DNA of 5,499 bases from Ruaniaceae bacterium (lineage in GTDB: Bacteria > Actinomycetota > Actinomycetes > Actinomycetales > Actinomycetaceae), in NCBI GenBank assembly GCA_030450655.1, contig JAKDIE010000112.1, positions 1 to 5,499 of the forward strand, given 5' to 3'. Every line of letters starts with the position of its first letter. Position 1 is the stretch's first letter. A program made the position numbers and the translations under genes. The notes below the pieces were generated by a model. That model did not search any database, was not told the origin of the DNA, and saw only the letters and a program-made list of their open reading frames with translations. This document shows, one piece after another, positions 5,473-5,499 of this stretch.

Positions 5473-5499
5473 CTTTCCGATCCATGTAGAAGGGGCCCG

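Overview
The window looks like a stretch of chromosome from a high-GC Gram-positive bacterium (Actinomycetota). The reasons are strong G/C bias at third codon positions, frequent GTG starts, an actinobacterial Pat/HisC2-type aminotransferase and a small protein of the DUF6457 type that is typical of that phylum. The sequence alone does not fix the genus; an Actinomycetaceae-like host is only a guess. There is no rRNA, tRNA, CRISPR array, transposase or phage gene.

Layout. 1-473 has no convincing gene and consists of dispersed repeats: an imperfect hairpin-headed repeat (26-192, copy A), a diverged direct repeat (216-417) and a paired REP-like inverted repeat (273-360). 474-1568 (+) is a PLP aminotransferase (pat/hisC type). 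It converges on, and overlaps by 6 bp, a YwiC-like membrane protein gene (1563-2345, minus). The 893-bp gap 2346-3238 is again almost all repeats: a five-copy 95/85-bp tandem array (2420-2835), a second copy of the hairpin-headed repeat in opposite orientation (2847-3011, copy B) and a decayed REP pair (3084-3157). Then come a HAD-IIB phosphatase (3239-4072) and an overlapping alpha/beta-hydrolase (4069-5094), evidently one transcription unit, and finally a separate 92-aa DUF6457-like gene (5194-5472).

How it fits together. The coding genes are ordinary. The aminotransferase serves aromatic amino acid or histidine synthesis, the HAD protein and the membrane-anchored esterase are translationally coupled but have unknown substrates, and YwiC and the DUF6457 protein have no assigned biochemical role. 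The unusual part is the intergenic DNA. Three unrelated repeat families are packed on both sides of the pat-ywiC pair, and the tandem array keeps invariant stem arms while the bases between them vary. No new protein-based system is visible; if anything here is undescribed, it is these repeat families.
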